Assembly: GCF_000340885.1 (NCBI RefSeq)
Contig: NC_020291.1
Span: 5,207,001-5,271,000 of the forward strand
From: Clostridium saccharoperbutylacetonicum N1-4(HMT)
GTDB lineage: Bacteria > Bacillota > Clostridia > Clostridiales > Clostridiaceae
Reading direction: 5' to 3'
DNA length: 64,000 nt
This document shows, piece after piece, positions 17,812-29,262 of the stretch (the first letter of the stretch is position 1; each line of letters starts with the position of its first letter). Both the position numbers and the translations under genes were made by a program. The notes under the pieces are model-generated. The model did not search any database. It was not told where the DNA came from and was given only the letters and a program-made list of their open reading frames with translations.

Positions 17812-18657
17812 CTATATTAATCCATGCTTTTTCAAACTATTATAAATACCACCTTCATCGTGAGTATCAGTAATTTCATCTGCTATTTCCTTTAACCCTT
17901 CCTTGGCATTTCCCATAGCAATTCCTAATTCACAAAACTCAAACATTTCAATATCATTCAATCCATCACCAAATGCAATTGTATCTTTAACATCTATGCT
18001 TAGATGTTTTAAAAGAACTTCGATTGCAGTTGCTTTATGAACTTCTGGCACACCAAGTTCACCACTATCCTCACCGAAAGCTGGAACTGTACAATGTATA
18101 ACTTCAAATTCATTTTTAAATTCTTCTTTTATTTGTTCAAAAGAAATTTCTTTAGGTTCTAGAAAGCAAGCTTTATTAACATCATCTCTATATAAGTCTT
18201 GCCCTGTAATTAATGCTTCAATAAAGTGGTTAGGATTATTTTCTTTCTTATTTTTTGCAACTGGATCATTTTCTATATCTCCATAAAGAATTTTTTCTAA
18301 TTTTGGGATTAAATTTTTACTTGCATATAATCCACCATTAGATTCAATATAGAAATCCACATTATGTTTGTTAAAAAACTCTACTAAATGCCTAACATTT
18401 TCTTCACTAACCTTTTTATGATAGAGCATCTTATTTCCAACTTCTACAAATCCCCCTCCCGCACCAATTATCCCATCAAAGCCAATTTCCATTATATAAT
18501 CGTATATTTCTGCTTTTGATCGTCCAGTGCATAAATAAACCAAATGTCCATTTTTTCTAGCTTCCTTAACTGCTATTGCAGCTGATTCAGGGACAAATCC
18601 CTCATCATTACACAATGTTCCATCTACATCTATAAAAATAATTTTTCTATCTGTCAT
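17812..18657 (-). CDS. HAD-superfamily Cof-type phosphatase
   Basis: Haloacid-dehalogenase-type sugar or nucleotide phosphatase, 281 aa, with a C2 cap (Cof/YbiV/YwpJ group). Motif I is FIDVDGTLCND near residue 10, motif II LCTGRS near 42, and motifs III/IV are the Lys region and FGDGLNDIEMFEF near 235. All catalytic Asp residues are present. The gene stands alone, separated from the GH1 gene by a repeat region, and faces the PadR gene with a shared terminator. These enzymes remove phosphate from small sugar phosphates or flavin precursors. Link to the neighbouring 6-phospho-beta-glucosidase is possible but not shown. Confidence 0.85.
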   Translation of the reverse strand: MTDRKIIFIDVDGTLCNDEGFVPESAAIAVKEARKNGHLVYLCTGRSKAEIYDYIMEIGFDGIIGAGGGFVEVGNKMLYHKKVSEENVRHLVEFFNKHNVDFYIESNGGLYASKNLIPKLEKILYGDIENDPVAKNKKENNPNHFIEALITGQDLYRDDVNKACFLEPKEISFEQIKEEFKNEFEVIHCTVPAFGEDSGELGVPEVHKATAIEVLLKHLSIDVKDTIAFGDGLNDIEMFEFCELGIAMGNAKEGLKEIADEITDTHDEGGIYNSLKKHGLI

Positions 18658-18730
18658 AATACTCCCTCATTTCCTTATAAGTACAAAGTGTATGCGACAC
18701 GTTTAATTAATGATAAATAATGAATGATTA

Positions 18731-18759
18731 ATGAGGATATTCCTTTGGAATATCCTCAT
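18731..18759. terminator. Hairpin upstream of HAD gene
   Basis: A perfect 13-bp stem ATGAGGATATTCC/GGAATATCCTCAT with a TTT loop. It lies between the tandem repeat behind the GH1 gene and the HAD gene, about 75 bp before the HAD start. It may end the GH1 transcript, although the T-tract on the minus strand is poor. Confidence 0.55.
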
Positions 18760-18796
18760 CTTAATAAGTTTCAAGTCGCATATAAGATCCGTTGTT

Positions 18797-20428
<1,632 letters not shown>

Positions 20429-20660
20429 TCATTACTTAAATTTTGATAAAAACTATTCAAAAATAACTGAACCATATATATTACAATTATCAATGAATAT
20501 TAACGTTTTTTTTCTATGGTATAATCATATATAATCTATACTTGAATTTAAAGCTTTTAATTATATTTTAGAAGGGTATTTCATTTTTTCCACTTATTTT
20601 GTAGTAAATTATGAAATGCAATTCTAATTTGATTAATCTATTAGTAAAAGGAGTACAATT

Positions 20661-21524
20661 ATGCTAATTTCAAATAAACTAGAATCAATGAGCTCTTTAT
20701 CTAAATCTGAAGAAGTTCTTGCTAATTATATTCTTAAGGAAAAAGAAAATATTGAGAATTTATCTACTAAAGATTTAGCAAATGCAACCTTTACATCTCC
20801 TTCAACTGTAGTCCGTTTATCTCAAAAATTAGGGTTTAGTGGCTGGAATGAATTTAAAGAAAAGTATCTTCAAGAGCTTAAATATCTAAATACTCATTTC
20901 TCTTCTGTTGATGCTGATTTTCCCTTTGAAGCCCACGATACCTTTATGAATATTGCATCAAAAGTAGGTCATCTTGCTTCAAACAGCATTGAAGATACTT
21001 TATCTTTAATAAAAAATGACACTCTCAAAAAGGCTGTTCATTTATTATGCAAATCTCAAATAATTAATGTATATGGTGTTAGCAATTCATTACTTATGGC
21101 TTATGATTTCAAGCACAAAATGCTGCGAATCAATAAACAGGTTGAAATTATGAGTTTACCAGGTGAACAGCTATTAGTAGCTTCAAATTCTTCCCCTGCT
21201 AATTGTGCCATATTAATTTCTTATTCCGGTGAATCCCAGGAAATTTTAAGAATTGCTGAAATATTAAAAGCCAAAAACACCCAAATGATTGTATTAACAA
21301 GTATTGGTGAAAACTCATTAACAGCCTTTGCTGATTGTATTTTTTCTATATCAACTAGAGAAAAGTTATATTCTAAAATAGCAACCTACTCTAGTAATAA
21401 TTCCATTCATTTAATTTTAGATATTTTATATTCTTGTGTTTTTAAAATGAATTATGATTATAATCTAAAGTATAAAGCTGATATTTCTAAAAACATAGAT
21501 GAAAGATTTTCTACTAAATTATGA
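20661..21524 (+). CDS. RpiR-family transcriptional regulator (HTH + SIS)
   Basis: Sugar-phosphate-sensing regulator, 287 aa. The N-terminal HTH_6 domain (about 1-77) contains LSKSEEVLANYILKE and TSPSTVVRLSQKLGFSGW. The SIS domain (about 115-250) has NVYGVSNSLLMAYDFKHKML and the sugar-phosphate loop ILISYSGESQEI. It is divergent from the 6-phospho-beta-glucosidase gene with about 250 bp between, so it most likely controls that gene in response to a sugar phosphate. Start at ATG after AAAGGAGTACAATT. Family certain; target inferred. Confidence 0.9.
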   Translation: MLISNKLESMSSLSKSEEVLANYILKEKENIENLSTKDLANATFTSPSTVVRLSQKLGFSGWNEFKEKYLQELKYLNTHFSSVDADFPFEAHDTFMNIASKVGHLASNSIEDTLSLIKNDTLKKAVHLLCKSQIINVYGVSNSLLMAYDFKHKMLRINKQVEIMSLPGEQLLVASNSSPANCAILISYSGESQEILRIAEILKAKNTQMIVLTSIGENSLTAFADCIFSISTREKLYSKIATYSSNNSIHLILDILYSCVFKMNYDYNLKYKADISKNIDERFSTKL

Positions 21525-21599
21525 GACTGAAGATGAATAATAAAAATTTCATCTTATCCATAAGTAAAAATTAATATATTGAAAATAAAGCCTAAATCT

Positions 21600-21642
21600 A
21601 AAAGCATCTGCAGGATATATTTACTACCCTGCAAATGCTTTT
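21600..21642. terminator. Terminator between RpiR and Cys-rich gene
   Basis: Stem AAAAGCATCTGCAGG/CCTGCAAATGCTTTT with one mismatch (C-A, which is G-U on the minus strand) and about a 13-base loop. It lies between convergent genes. Confidence 0.75.
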
Positions 21643-21650
21643 ATAATGAT

Positions 21651-22022
21651 TTATTTATTTGGCTCACATGGATATATATAATTTGCTATGGTACGAGCTT
21701 TTAAGTGATGTGGTTCACAATCCTCATCTTCTGGAAGTACAAACACTATTTTACGTTCAATTGTTCCACATGCATCTTTAACACATTCATCGTGTTTATC
21801 TGCCATTGTAATAAAACCTTTAAACGCAAGTATTCTATTATATTGGTCGTATATAATGCATGCAACAGCTACTTTTTTGCCAATACATACATCATTTACT
21901 TTTACATTTACTGATACCAATTTAGCGCCATGTCTTTCCAAATCTATTGGACGAGAATTAAGATAACTACATAATTCACATGAACTTTCAGTGCACCTAG
22001 AAAAACTACCATATTTGCCCAT
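21651..22022 (-). CDS. Hypothetical Cys-rich protein, 123 aa
   Basis: I do not recognise this protein. It has 8 cysteines in 123 residues, including CTESSCELC near the N-terminus (C-x4-C-x2-C) and CVKDACG in the middle. The central part (VSVNVKVNDVCIGKKVAVACIIYDQYN) looks like alternating beta strands. There is no signal peptide or membrane segment. A strong ribosome site (AAAGGAGTTGG) and its own terminator show it is a real gene, and it is alone on its transcript. A metal-binding or surface/spore structural protein is imaginable, but no function can be assigned. Confidence 0.65.
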   Translation of the reverse strand: MGKYGSFSRCTESSCELCSYLNSRPIDLERHGAKLVSVNVKVNDVCIGKKVAVACIIYDQYNRILAFKGFITMADKHDECVKDACGTIERKIVFVLPEDEDCEPHHLKARTIANYIYPCEPNK

Positions 22023-22309
22023 TTAATCCAACTCCTTTTTACATTAAATTAGTAATGAGACAAGAATTATTCAACCTGATTCGGTCATTCGAAGTTCTCA
22101 TAACTACATATATCATCAAAATATATTCTTAAAATAAAGCTTATAAGTTGATATATGTTCTCCTAAATCAGATTACTCTTTCATTACAAATTTATGCTTT
22201 TGGATTCTTCGAGCTTATATAAAATATAGTTTCTTTATATTTTATATTCTTAATATATTCCACTAGAAATATTTTTGTGAAAAAACAACTTGTTTTCCTA
22301 ACTAAAAAT

Positions 22310-25288
22310 TTATTTATTTCCAGCTACAACATTGTCCTTTGCAAGTTCTAAATAATCTTTAAGATTATTATATTTTTTTGTATATGATTTAGCAGTAACA
22401 CCTTTATCTGAATTCATTTTTGCAAATTGTGTTGATTGCATTATAGTATTTAACACACGACTTGCAGATCTTTGAACGTCCCCTAAAGAAAGTGTATTAT
22501 TATCTAAATAGTTGCCCTTGTAAGTTACAGTTCTATCATAACTCGAAGTTACTGACATTACGTCTGAATCATTTACTTTTGAAGTTGAATTTTGAGCATC
22601 CTTTTTATCAAAGGATATGCTTGCTTTACCTGCTTTTATCATTTCTATCGCCTTAGCATTTAAAGCTGTCCCAGCTGTGACTTTTGCTGCTACTGTTGCT
22701 TTTCCATCTGAACTTGGAATAAAATCATTCCATAATTCAACTTTTTTTATATCAACCCCAGTTCCAGTAAAATTAAAGGTTGTTTTTGTATCAACATAAC
22801 CATCTTTAGCAAATGTAGGAGGGCAATCTTCTATACCTTGTAATATTTCTAATTGAGAACCTCCTGGCATAATTAAATCATTTCCTGCATGCATAGATTC
22901 AACGGGCTTTGCCTGTGAAAACCAGTCTGTCATTACAAGTCCATCAAACTTCCATTCACCACGGGCAATATCTGTTAACAAATCATAATTAGCTCCTGAA
23001 TATTTTCCATTTATTTTATTATACGATGACATAATTGCCATAGGCTGTGCATTTTTAACTGCCATTTCAAAGCCTTTTAAGTAAATTTCTCTTAGAGTCC
23101 TTTCTGAAACTGTGTTATTTTCAAAAAATCTACTATCCTCTTGGTTGTTTACAGCAAAATGCTTTATTGTCACTCCTATACCAGGGTTAGCTTGCACACC
23201 TCTTGTAGCAGCTGCTCCCATTGTTCCTGTTATAAATGGATCTTCCGAATAATATTCAAAATTACGCCCACAAAGTGGATTTCTATGAATATTCATACCT
23301 GGAGCAAGCCATAGAGTAACGCCAAACTCTAACATTTCCTGTCCTATTCCATTGCTAACTTCCTCTACCATTTTAGGATTCCAAGTTTGAGCCAATAAGC
23401 TTCCAATTGGCCATGCAGTAGCATATTGATAATAAGTTTTATTGTTCTCTTCATAAGATTGTGTGATTCTAATTCCTGCTGGCCCATCTGATAATACTAT
23501 GTTTGGAATTCCATCTGTGTCATAATAATTTCCTGTCGTTTCCCCAGCTGCACCTTTTACTGAATTTGCCTGTGCTCCAACAATTGATGAACTTCCTCCC
23601 ATACCAACACCTTCGACAATATCAGCCAATTTTTCATTTGGTAATCCAGCAACAAATTGCTCCATGCTTATTTTATTATTATAAACATCAATTAATTTAG
23701 CATCCTTTTTCACATCAACTTTTTCAATATTTTGTTTATAAGGTGATATGTTTTTTATAGCTTCATTTGAATCTTTTGGAATATAAGTAGTAGTTTCTTC
23801 ATTATCGTATTTTGATGCATTATTTCCATCTATCAAATTTAATGCTTGTGCAGATAAATTAATTTTTTGAGCCTTTCCTATTTCATCTGCTTCACCTGAA
23901 TATGAATAATGTGTAGCTCCTTTATCAGATAAAACATCTATATTTTTATCAAGTTTCATTTGGTTGCTAAGTTTTTCTGTAGCAACATCAGAATCCAATG
24001 TTAAGACAGCAGCAACATGGGTATTCCTAGAACTATTACCTACGCGAACAATATAATTTCCTTTTTCCATTATATATGAAGCATCTGACTCATTGTAGGA
24101 AGACATTTCAGAAGTATCATAGCCAATAGTAAGAGTTTGACTTTCTCCTGGCGCTAATAAATCTGTCTTTCCACATCCAGCTAATTCTTGATATGGCTTA
24201 TCTAATTTTCCATCAGGTGCTGAAAAATAAACTTCTGCAACTTCCTTACCTGAATACTTCCCAGTATTTTTAACTTTTACCTTTACTGTTACTTGCTTTT
24301 CATTAGCTTCAACCGAAACAACATTCATATCGAAAGTTGTATATGATAATCCATATCCAAATTCATAATTAGGTTTTTTGTTAAAACTATCAAAATATCT
24401 GTAGCCTACATAAATGCCTTCTTTATAATCTTCTTGAGTGTTATTTCCATCATTACTGCTAAATGTAGCTGAAGATGGATAATCACTATAGTTTGCAGCC
24501 CAAGTATCTGTAAGCTTTCCAGAAGGAGTTACTTCTCCATCTAACATTTTTACAACCGCTGTTCCGCCTTCCATTCCAGCTTGAGATATAAGCAGGACTG
24601 AATCTAATTCTTGAATTTCCTTAACAAAATTTGTATCAATTACACCTCCAACATTCAATACTACGATGCTATTTTTAAAAGATTCAGCCATTTTTTTGAT
24701 ATTTCCATATTCCTCATCTGATAAATAATAATCACCTTTTGAAGCCGTTCTATCCTTTCCTTCACCAGAACTTCTACTTATAACATAAATTGCTGTATCT
24801 GTACCTGCTGCTGCTTTTATATCTTCATCCGTCAATTTATAATCCGGAAGACTGTAGGCTGAAACCAGAAGATTTCCTGCATATTTTTTATTATATTCAG
24901 CAAGTCCCTTATCATATTTTTCTTTATAACCCTCTAACCACCCAGAAGTTGTTATGTTATATCCTGCATTCTTAAAAGCGTCCCATACAGATACTTTATA
25001 TCTCTCATTTACATCTCCCGAACCTGTACCACCTTTAATAGTGCCATAGGCTCCTCCTCCAAATAACGCTATTTTACCTTTTGAAGCTATTGGTAATGAA
25101 TTATTTTTGTTTTCTAATAACACCATTCCCTCTGTTGCGGCATTCATAGAAAGTTCTGCATTTCTTTTTTCTCTTTCACTAACTGCATTAGAAGTTGTTG
25201 CTGCATATGCTGAAATACAAGGTGTCATGAGCATGACGCAAGTTACTATACTAGCAGTAATTTTACTTAATAAGAATCTTCTTTTCAT
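22310..25288 (-). CDS. Secreted GH3 beta-glycosidase with permuted domain order
   Basis: Exported glycoside hydrolase family 3 enzyme, 992 aa. I use the ATG at 25288 (preceded by GGAGGGG), which gives signal peptide MKRRFLLSKITASIVTCVML ending near AYAA; the longer frame would begin MYGGDI. The order is reversed from usual GH3 enzymes. The C-type domain comes first (GMVLLENKNNSLPI and GGTGSGDVN, about 45-310), then a fibronectin-III-like domain (about 320-430), and last the TIM-barrel-type domain (about 560-850) with IVLSDGPAGIR and KHFAVNNQE. Its nucleophile region is DGLVMTDWFSQ with Asp788. A tail of about 140 residues follows. It should hydrolyse beta-glucosides outside the cell. A divergent AraC regulator lies upstream. 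Confidence 0.9.
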   Translation of the reverse strand: MKRRFLLSKITASIVTCVMLMTPCISAYAATTSNAVSEREKRNAELSMNAATEGMVLLENKNNSLPIASKGKIALFGGGAYGTIKGGTGSGDVNERYKVSVWDAFKNAGYNITTSGWLEGYKEKYDKGLAEYNKKYAGNLLVSAYSLPDYKLTDEDIKAAAGTDTAIYVISRSSGEGKDRTASKGDYYLSDEEYGNIKKMAESFKNSIVVLNVGGVIDTNFVKEIQELDSVLLISQAGMEGGTAVVKMLDGEVTPSGKLTDTWAANYSDYPSSATFSSNDGNNTQEDYKEGIYVGYRYFDSFNKKPNYEFGYGLSYTTFDMNVVSVEANEKQVTVKVKVKNTGKYSGKEVAEVYFSAPDGKLDKPYQELAGCGKTDLLAPGESQTLTIGYDTSEMSSYNESDASYIMEKGNYIVRVGNSSRNTHVAAVLTLDSDVATEKLSNQMKLDKNIDVLSDKGATHYSYSGEADEIGKAQKINLSAQALNLIDGNNASKYDNEETTTYIPKDSNEAIKNISPYKQNIEKVDVKKDAKLIDVYNNKISMEQFVAGLPNEKLADIVEGVGMGGSSSIVGAQANSVKGAAGETTGNYYDTDGIPNIVLSDGPAGIRITQSYEENNKTYYQYATAWPIGSLLAQTWNPKMVEEVSNGIGQEMLEFGVTLWLAPGMNIHRNPLCGRNFEYYSEDPFITGTMGAAATRGVQANPGIGVTIKHFAVNNQEDSRFFENNTVSERTLREIYLKGFEMAVKNAQPMAIMSSYNKINGKYSGANYDLLTDIARGEWKFDGLVMTDWFSQAKPVESMHAGNDLIMPGGSQLEILQGIEDCPPTFAKDGYVDTKTTFNFTGTGVDIKKVELWNDFIPSSDGKATVAAKVTAGTALNAKAIEMIKAGKASISFDKKDAQNSTSKVNDSDVMSVTSSYDRTVTYKGNYLDNNTLSLGDVQRSASRVLNTIMQSTQFAKMNSDKGVTAKSYTKKYNNLKDYLELAKDNVVAGNK

Positions 25289-25444
25289 TATATCCCCTCC
25301 ATACATTTAATAAAATAATCATTTTTAATAACATCATTATTATATTTATCACCCAAATATTATTTTAGTATACGTTTACTTCTATGTATTGCATTTTTAT
25401 TAGCTATATTATATTATTGTTATATATTGGAGGTAAATTAAGTC

Positions 25445-26626
25445 ATGATTGATGTAAAAAAGTATTGTGAGTATATATACAGTTCTTTCTTTATTCCAAT
25501 TTATATATACGAAAATAAGGAACTGACACTTTGTTATCCTATTCAAAAAAAATATACTTTGCCACCAACGACTTATCTTATAAAATTATTGGAAATGAGA
25601 AATAATTTAAACTATACCATTACAAAGTTCTATTCTTATTATGGATGCATTCAAATTAAAGATAGCAATACTTGTATTGTTATAGGTCCAATAAGTGCCT
25701 TACCATATTCAAAAGAAACTCTATTTAGTATGAGAAACGATTTTTCCATTGATGAATCTAGTTGGGAATCCTTTTGCAATTTTTTCTATAATATTCCTAC
25801 TCAAAACCTTGATATCTTTATAAATACTCTTATACTTATAAATTACACCTTAAATAATGAGGAGATGTCACATAAAGATTTAAATATTAATTTAGATTCC
25901 AAATTACATAATATAATTAACCAAAATTATTCTAAACATACCGCTGAATCAATGGAAGAAAATATTTTAAATAACAATTATTCTATTGAAAATGAATTTT
26001 TCAGATATATTGAAAATGGTGACATTGAAGGATTATCAAATTTTCGTATTCAAACCCAAAATATGAAGGTAGGAAAAATAGCTGATAATAACTTAAGGCA
26101 ATCAAAAAATATATTTATTGTGGCAGTTACTTTAGCAACCCGAGCAGCAATAAAAGGAGGCCTCTCGCCTAATATTGCCTATAACCTGTCAGATATTTAT
26201 ATCCAACAAATGGAGCGATTAACGGATATTAATGCTATTAATTCTCTTTTAAATAATGTTTTGTATGATTATACTAATCGTACTGCCAATTCAATAATTC
26301 CATTAAATTCTGATACAGTACTTCATCGTGTTATTCAATATGTACGCGAAAATACAAATAAAAATATTACAGTTGCTGATATAGCTGAATATTTTGGTTT
26401 TAATCGTTCTTATCTCTCTCATAAAGTCAAAAAACAATTAGGCTTTGATTTAAGCAATTTTATTAGACAATGTAAATTAGAAAATGCAAAAGATCTATTA
26501 GCCTATTCAAATAAGAGTATAAGTGAAATAAGCAATTTTCTTTGTTTCTCTAGCCAAAGTCACTTTCAAAGAGCCTTTAAAAATCAATTTGGTATTACAC
26601 CACAAACTTATCGTAAATCTGTATAA
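25445..26626 (+). CDS. AraC-family transcriptional regulator
   Basis: Regulator of 393 aa with a poorly conserved N-terminal region of about 280 residues (likely a sensor) and a C-terminal double HTH of the AraC type: ITVADIAEYFGFNRSYLSHKVKKQ and ISEISNFLCFSSQSHFQRAFKNQFG, ending in the typical TPQTYRKSV. The start is an ATG after TTGGAGG. It is divergent from the secreted GH3 gene, with a short palindrome-like AGTATACGTTTACT near 25370 in between, so activation of the GH3 gene is likely. The inducer is not visible; a beta-glucoside is a reasonable guess. No transmembrane segments were seen. Confidence 0.88.
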   Translation: MIDVKKYCEYIYSSFFIPIYIYENKELTLCYPIQKKYTLPPTTYLIKLLEMRNNLNYTITKFYSYYGCIQIKDSNTCIVIGPISALPYSKETLFSMRNDFSIDESSWESFCNFFYNIPTQNLDIFINTLILINYTLNNEEMSHKDLNINLDSKLHNIINQNYSKHTAESMEENILNNNYSIENEFFRYIENGDIEGLSNFRIQTQNMKVGKIADNNLRQSKNIFIVAVTLATRAAIKGGLSPNIAYNLSDIYIQQMERLTDINAINSLLNNVLYDYTNRTANSIIPLNSDTVLHRVIQYVRENTNKNITVADIAEYFGFNRSYLSHKVKKQLGFDLSNFIRQCKLENAKDLLAYSNKSISEISNFLCFSSQSHFQRAFKNQFGITPQTYRKSV

Positions 26627-26760
26627 TAAAATAACCTTTTATGCATGCGAATATGATTTGTTTTTTATTCTTTTCTTATACACAACTCAGTTAAATAGTC
26701 TTTTTTATATATTATCCACAGATTTTACTGAATTATAAATTCCTCGTAAAGAATAAAAAT

Positions 26761-26798
26761 AAACTCACAAAAATCTCATATATGACTTTTGTGAGTTT
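26761..26798. terminator. Bidirectional terminator
   Basis: A 12-bp perfect stem AAACTCACAAAA/TTTTGTGAGTTT with a 14-base loop. It lies between the convergent AraC and surface-protein genes. Confidence 0.85.
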
Positions 26799-26826
26799 CC
26801 TTATTAAAATTATATCTTAATATATA

Positions 26827-28023
26827 TTATTGTATCCAAGCTCCATCAGTACCGACTTTATATTGACCAATCATAGTATTAGTTGCCATCGCTCCATCAG
26901 TACCAACATAATAATATTTACCTTCTGTCAATATCCAAGAATTCACTGACATCATTCCATCTGTACCTAAGAAATACCACTTTCCGTAACCTCTATCAAA
27001 ATACCATGTTTTCTTCAATAAATTTCCTGTAGAATCATAAAATTGCCACCCGCCATTTACTTGAACCCATCCAATTTTAGTAGCTACATCATTTGATTTT
27101 TTCTGATCCAGAGGTGCAGGGCCTGCTTGAGGATTAGTAATACCATTAGGCTTACTTGAATCACTATCATTCGTTGCTGCTACTGCAGACTTACCACTTT
27201 CTCTTGTTATCTTTAAAGTATACTCCCTTTCATTATCACTGTCATCTTCAAGTTTTATTTTAAATTCATTTTCACCTTCGCTTAAATCTACTGTTTTCTT
27301 AAACTTATCATCGCTATTTACATCAGATCCATCAATTGTAACTGAATAAGTGTCATCATCTTCATCTGGTGGTACAGCTTTAATGGTTGCTTCTGTCACA
27401 TCATTATCTACACTATATGTATATGTAGTCTTCGAATCTGATAATGAAATACTATCACCATTTACAGAAAGTTTGTCCAAATAAATGTCATCATAACTAT
27501 CAGAATTATCTTCGTCATCACTGGTGCTAGTAGATGTACACTCAACTTTAATTGTGTATGTTCCTATTACATTATCATCATCACCATATCTTACATCATC
27601 ATCTGGTTCTGAACTGTATATCCTTACAATTAATTTTGTAGTATCCGAGGATAATGAAATATTATCTCCTAGTTCTTTACCTTTAGTTGACCCTGAAGTT
27701 CCTTTAAATACTCTAACATATTTTTCATCAGGTCCATCAGCTTCAATTTTAACCTTACTAGTTGAAGTTTTTGCATAATAGGTATCACCTTTTGTCACAT
27801 CATTATCATCTACTTTGTTATCACTTTCATAATCACTATCACTATAAAGTTGTATATCACTTCCACTTGATTTTTCTAATCTCAAACTACTCAATGTATC
27901 TGTAGAATTATCTGCAGCATAAACTTTTGTCGTCAACAAGTTTAAGCGGGTTGCTGGCGTTGATACCGAAAATGCTCCTATTGCTAGGACAAGTGCTATA
28001 ATACGCTTAAGATTTTTGTTCAT
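26827..28023 (-). CDS. Secreted surface protein with cadherin-like and cell-wall-binding repeats
   Basis: Exported protein of 398 aa. The signal peptide is MNKNLKRIIALVLAIGAFSV, cut near VYA. Two tandem acidic beta-sandwich domains follow (about 40-165 and 175-270). The second, with LDKLSVNGDSISLSDSKTTY and YTLKITRES, fits the cadherin-like beta-sandwich family often found in clostridial surface proteins. A linker of about 45 residues leads to choline-binding-type repeats near the C-terminus (GWVQVNGGWQFYDSTG, WYFLGTDGMMS, YYYVGTDGAMAT) and an ending of the form VGTDGAW. The middle is very rich in Asp and Ser. Likely role: wall-bound structural or ligand-binding protein; no enzyme domain seen. 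It resembles the surface protein at 58370 in its C-terminus. Confidence 0.85.
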   Translation of the reverse strand: MNKNLKRIIALVLAIGAFSVSTPATRLNLLTTKVYAADNSTDTLSSLRLEKSSGSDIQLYSDSDYESDNKVDDNDVTKGDTYYAKTSTSKVKIEADGPDEKYVRVFKGTSGSTKGKELGDNISLSSDTTKLIVRIYSSEPDDDVRYGDDDNVIGTYTIKVECTSTSTSDDEDNSDSYDDIYLDKLSVNGDSISLSDSKTTYTYSVDNDVTEATIKAVPPDEDDDTYSVTIDGSDVNSDDKFKKTVDLSEGENEFKIKLEDDSDNEREYTLKITRESGKSAVAATNDSDSSKPNGITNPQAGPAPLDQKKSNDVATKIGWVQVNGGWQFYDSTGNLLKKTWYFDRGYGKWYFLGTDGMMSVNSWILTEGKYYYVGTDGAMATNTMIGQYKVGTDGAWIQ

Positions 28024-28199
28024 AAATTATCCTCCCTTATTTCCAAATAAAAAAGTATATTAATTCTAGCTTTGAAATATTTCTTTTTAGGAAATTAATT
28101 CCTATAATAGCTTTCAATTATTATATTAACCATGTTTTGTTACATTTATGTCACATTTTCATCACATTATTATAACAAAACTCTAAAAATATATAAAAA

Positions 28200-29168
28200 T
28201 CATAAATCTTCCTTATAGAATAATCCTGCTCCTACTATAATATTCTGCTCTTCAAATAAACTTGAAACTGCTTCATTATAATCAAATAATTTTTGTGACT
28301 TCTTTATTTTTTTAGCATATTTTTTATTATCAGAAAATATGTAGATCATATATCCCCATAATTCTTTCATTCTAAAAATTGCATTTTTTTCTTCATTGAA
28401 TAATTCAATATATTTATTTAAAATTTCATCATGAAAATCTTTTAATATTTTTTTATTTAGATTAATATTGCTTTTTATTAAATTCATTAAACCTGGATTA
28501 GCTAATATACCTCTTCCTAGCATTACTGCTTGCACTTCTGGAAAAGCTTTTGTTAATCCTTCATAATTTTGAGCAGTAAAAATATCTCCATTATAACACA
28601 ATGGATTAGTACTTAACCTTAAGGCATCACTAAATACCTCTAAATTAGGTTTATTACCATAAAAATCTTTTTGTGTTCTAGGATGAATTATTAATTCCTC
28701 TATAGGATATTTATTGTAAATTTTTATTAGCTCGTAAAATTCTTCTGGATTATCCTTCCCTATTCTAGTCTTTATTGATATTTTCATATTATTTATCTTA
28801 AATATTTCGTCTAAAAAAATATCTAATTCTTCTCTTTTGGCCAAAAATCCTGAACCTCTGTTTTTAGAAACTACTGTTCCAGCAGGACAACCTAGATTCA
28901 AGTTGACTTCTTCATAACCTAATTCTTGTAATTTCTTAGTAGTATATATAAATCCCTCTGAATCATTAGTTAGAATTTGTGGAACTAAATTCATCCCAAT
29001 ATTATTTTCAGGTAAGATATCTCTTAATTCTTTAGTTTTAAGACTCCTACTTTTATTTGGAACAATAAAAGGTGCAAAATATTTATCAATATTTCCAAAA
29101 AACTTTTCATATGAATTTCTATAAATAAATCCAGTAATACCTTCCATTGGGGCAAAGTAATATTTCAT
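28200..29168 (-). CDS. tRNA-dihydrouridine synthase
   Basis: FMN enzyme that reduces uridine to dihydrouridine in tRNA, 322 aa, full length. Family motifs in order are YYFAPMEGITGFIYRN, NLGCPAGTVVSKNRGSGFL (catalytic Cys), KTRIGKDNPEEF, LIIHPRTQKDFYGNKP, YNGDIFTAQNY and VMLGRGILANPGLM. It is a single-gene unit on the minus strand with start ATG after GAGGAG. Which uridine it modifies cannot be told. Clostridia often carry an extra Dus gene of this type. Confidence 0.92.
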   Translation of the reverse strand: MKYYFAPMEGITGFIYRNSYEKFFGNIDKYFAPFIVPNKSRSLKTKELRDILPENNIGMNLVPQILTNDSEGFIYTTKKLQELGYEEVNLNLGCPAGTVVSKNRGSGFLAKREELDIFLDEIFKINNMKISIKTRIGKDNPEEFYELIKIYNKYPIEELIIHPRTQKDFYGNKPNLEVFSDALRLSTNPLCYNGDIFTAQNYEGLTKAFPEVQAVMLGRGILANPGLMNLIKSNINLNKKILKDFHDEILNKYIELFNEEKNAIFRMKELWGYMIYIFSDNKKYAKKIKKSQKLFDYNEAVSSLFEEQNIIVGAGLFYKEDL

Positions 29169-29220
29169 TTAAAAACTCCTCTTAATTATAATGTTTTAAA
29201 TATTCTTTTCTATTATAAAT

Positions 29221-29252
29221 AAAAATCCACGATATTTCCATCGTGGATTTTT
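29221..29252. terminator. Terminator of the chemoreceptor gene
   Basis: A 13-bp perfect stem AAAAATCCACGAT/ATCGTGGATTTTT with a 6-base loop and T-runs at both ends. It lies between the Dus gene and the methyl-accepting protein gene and can work both ways. Confidence 0.8.
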
Positions 29253-29262
29253 AAACAAGATT

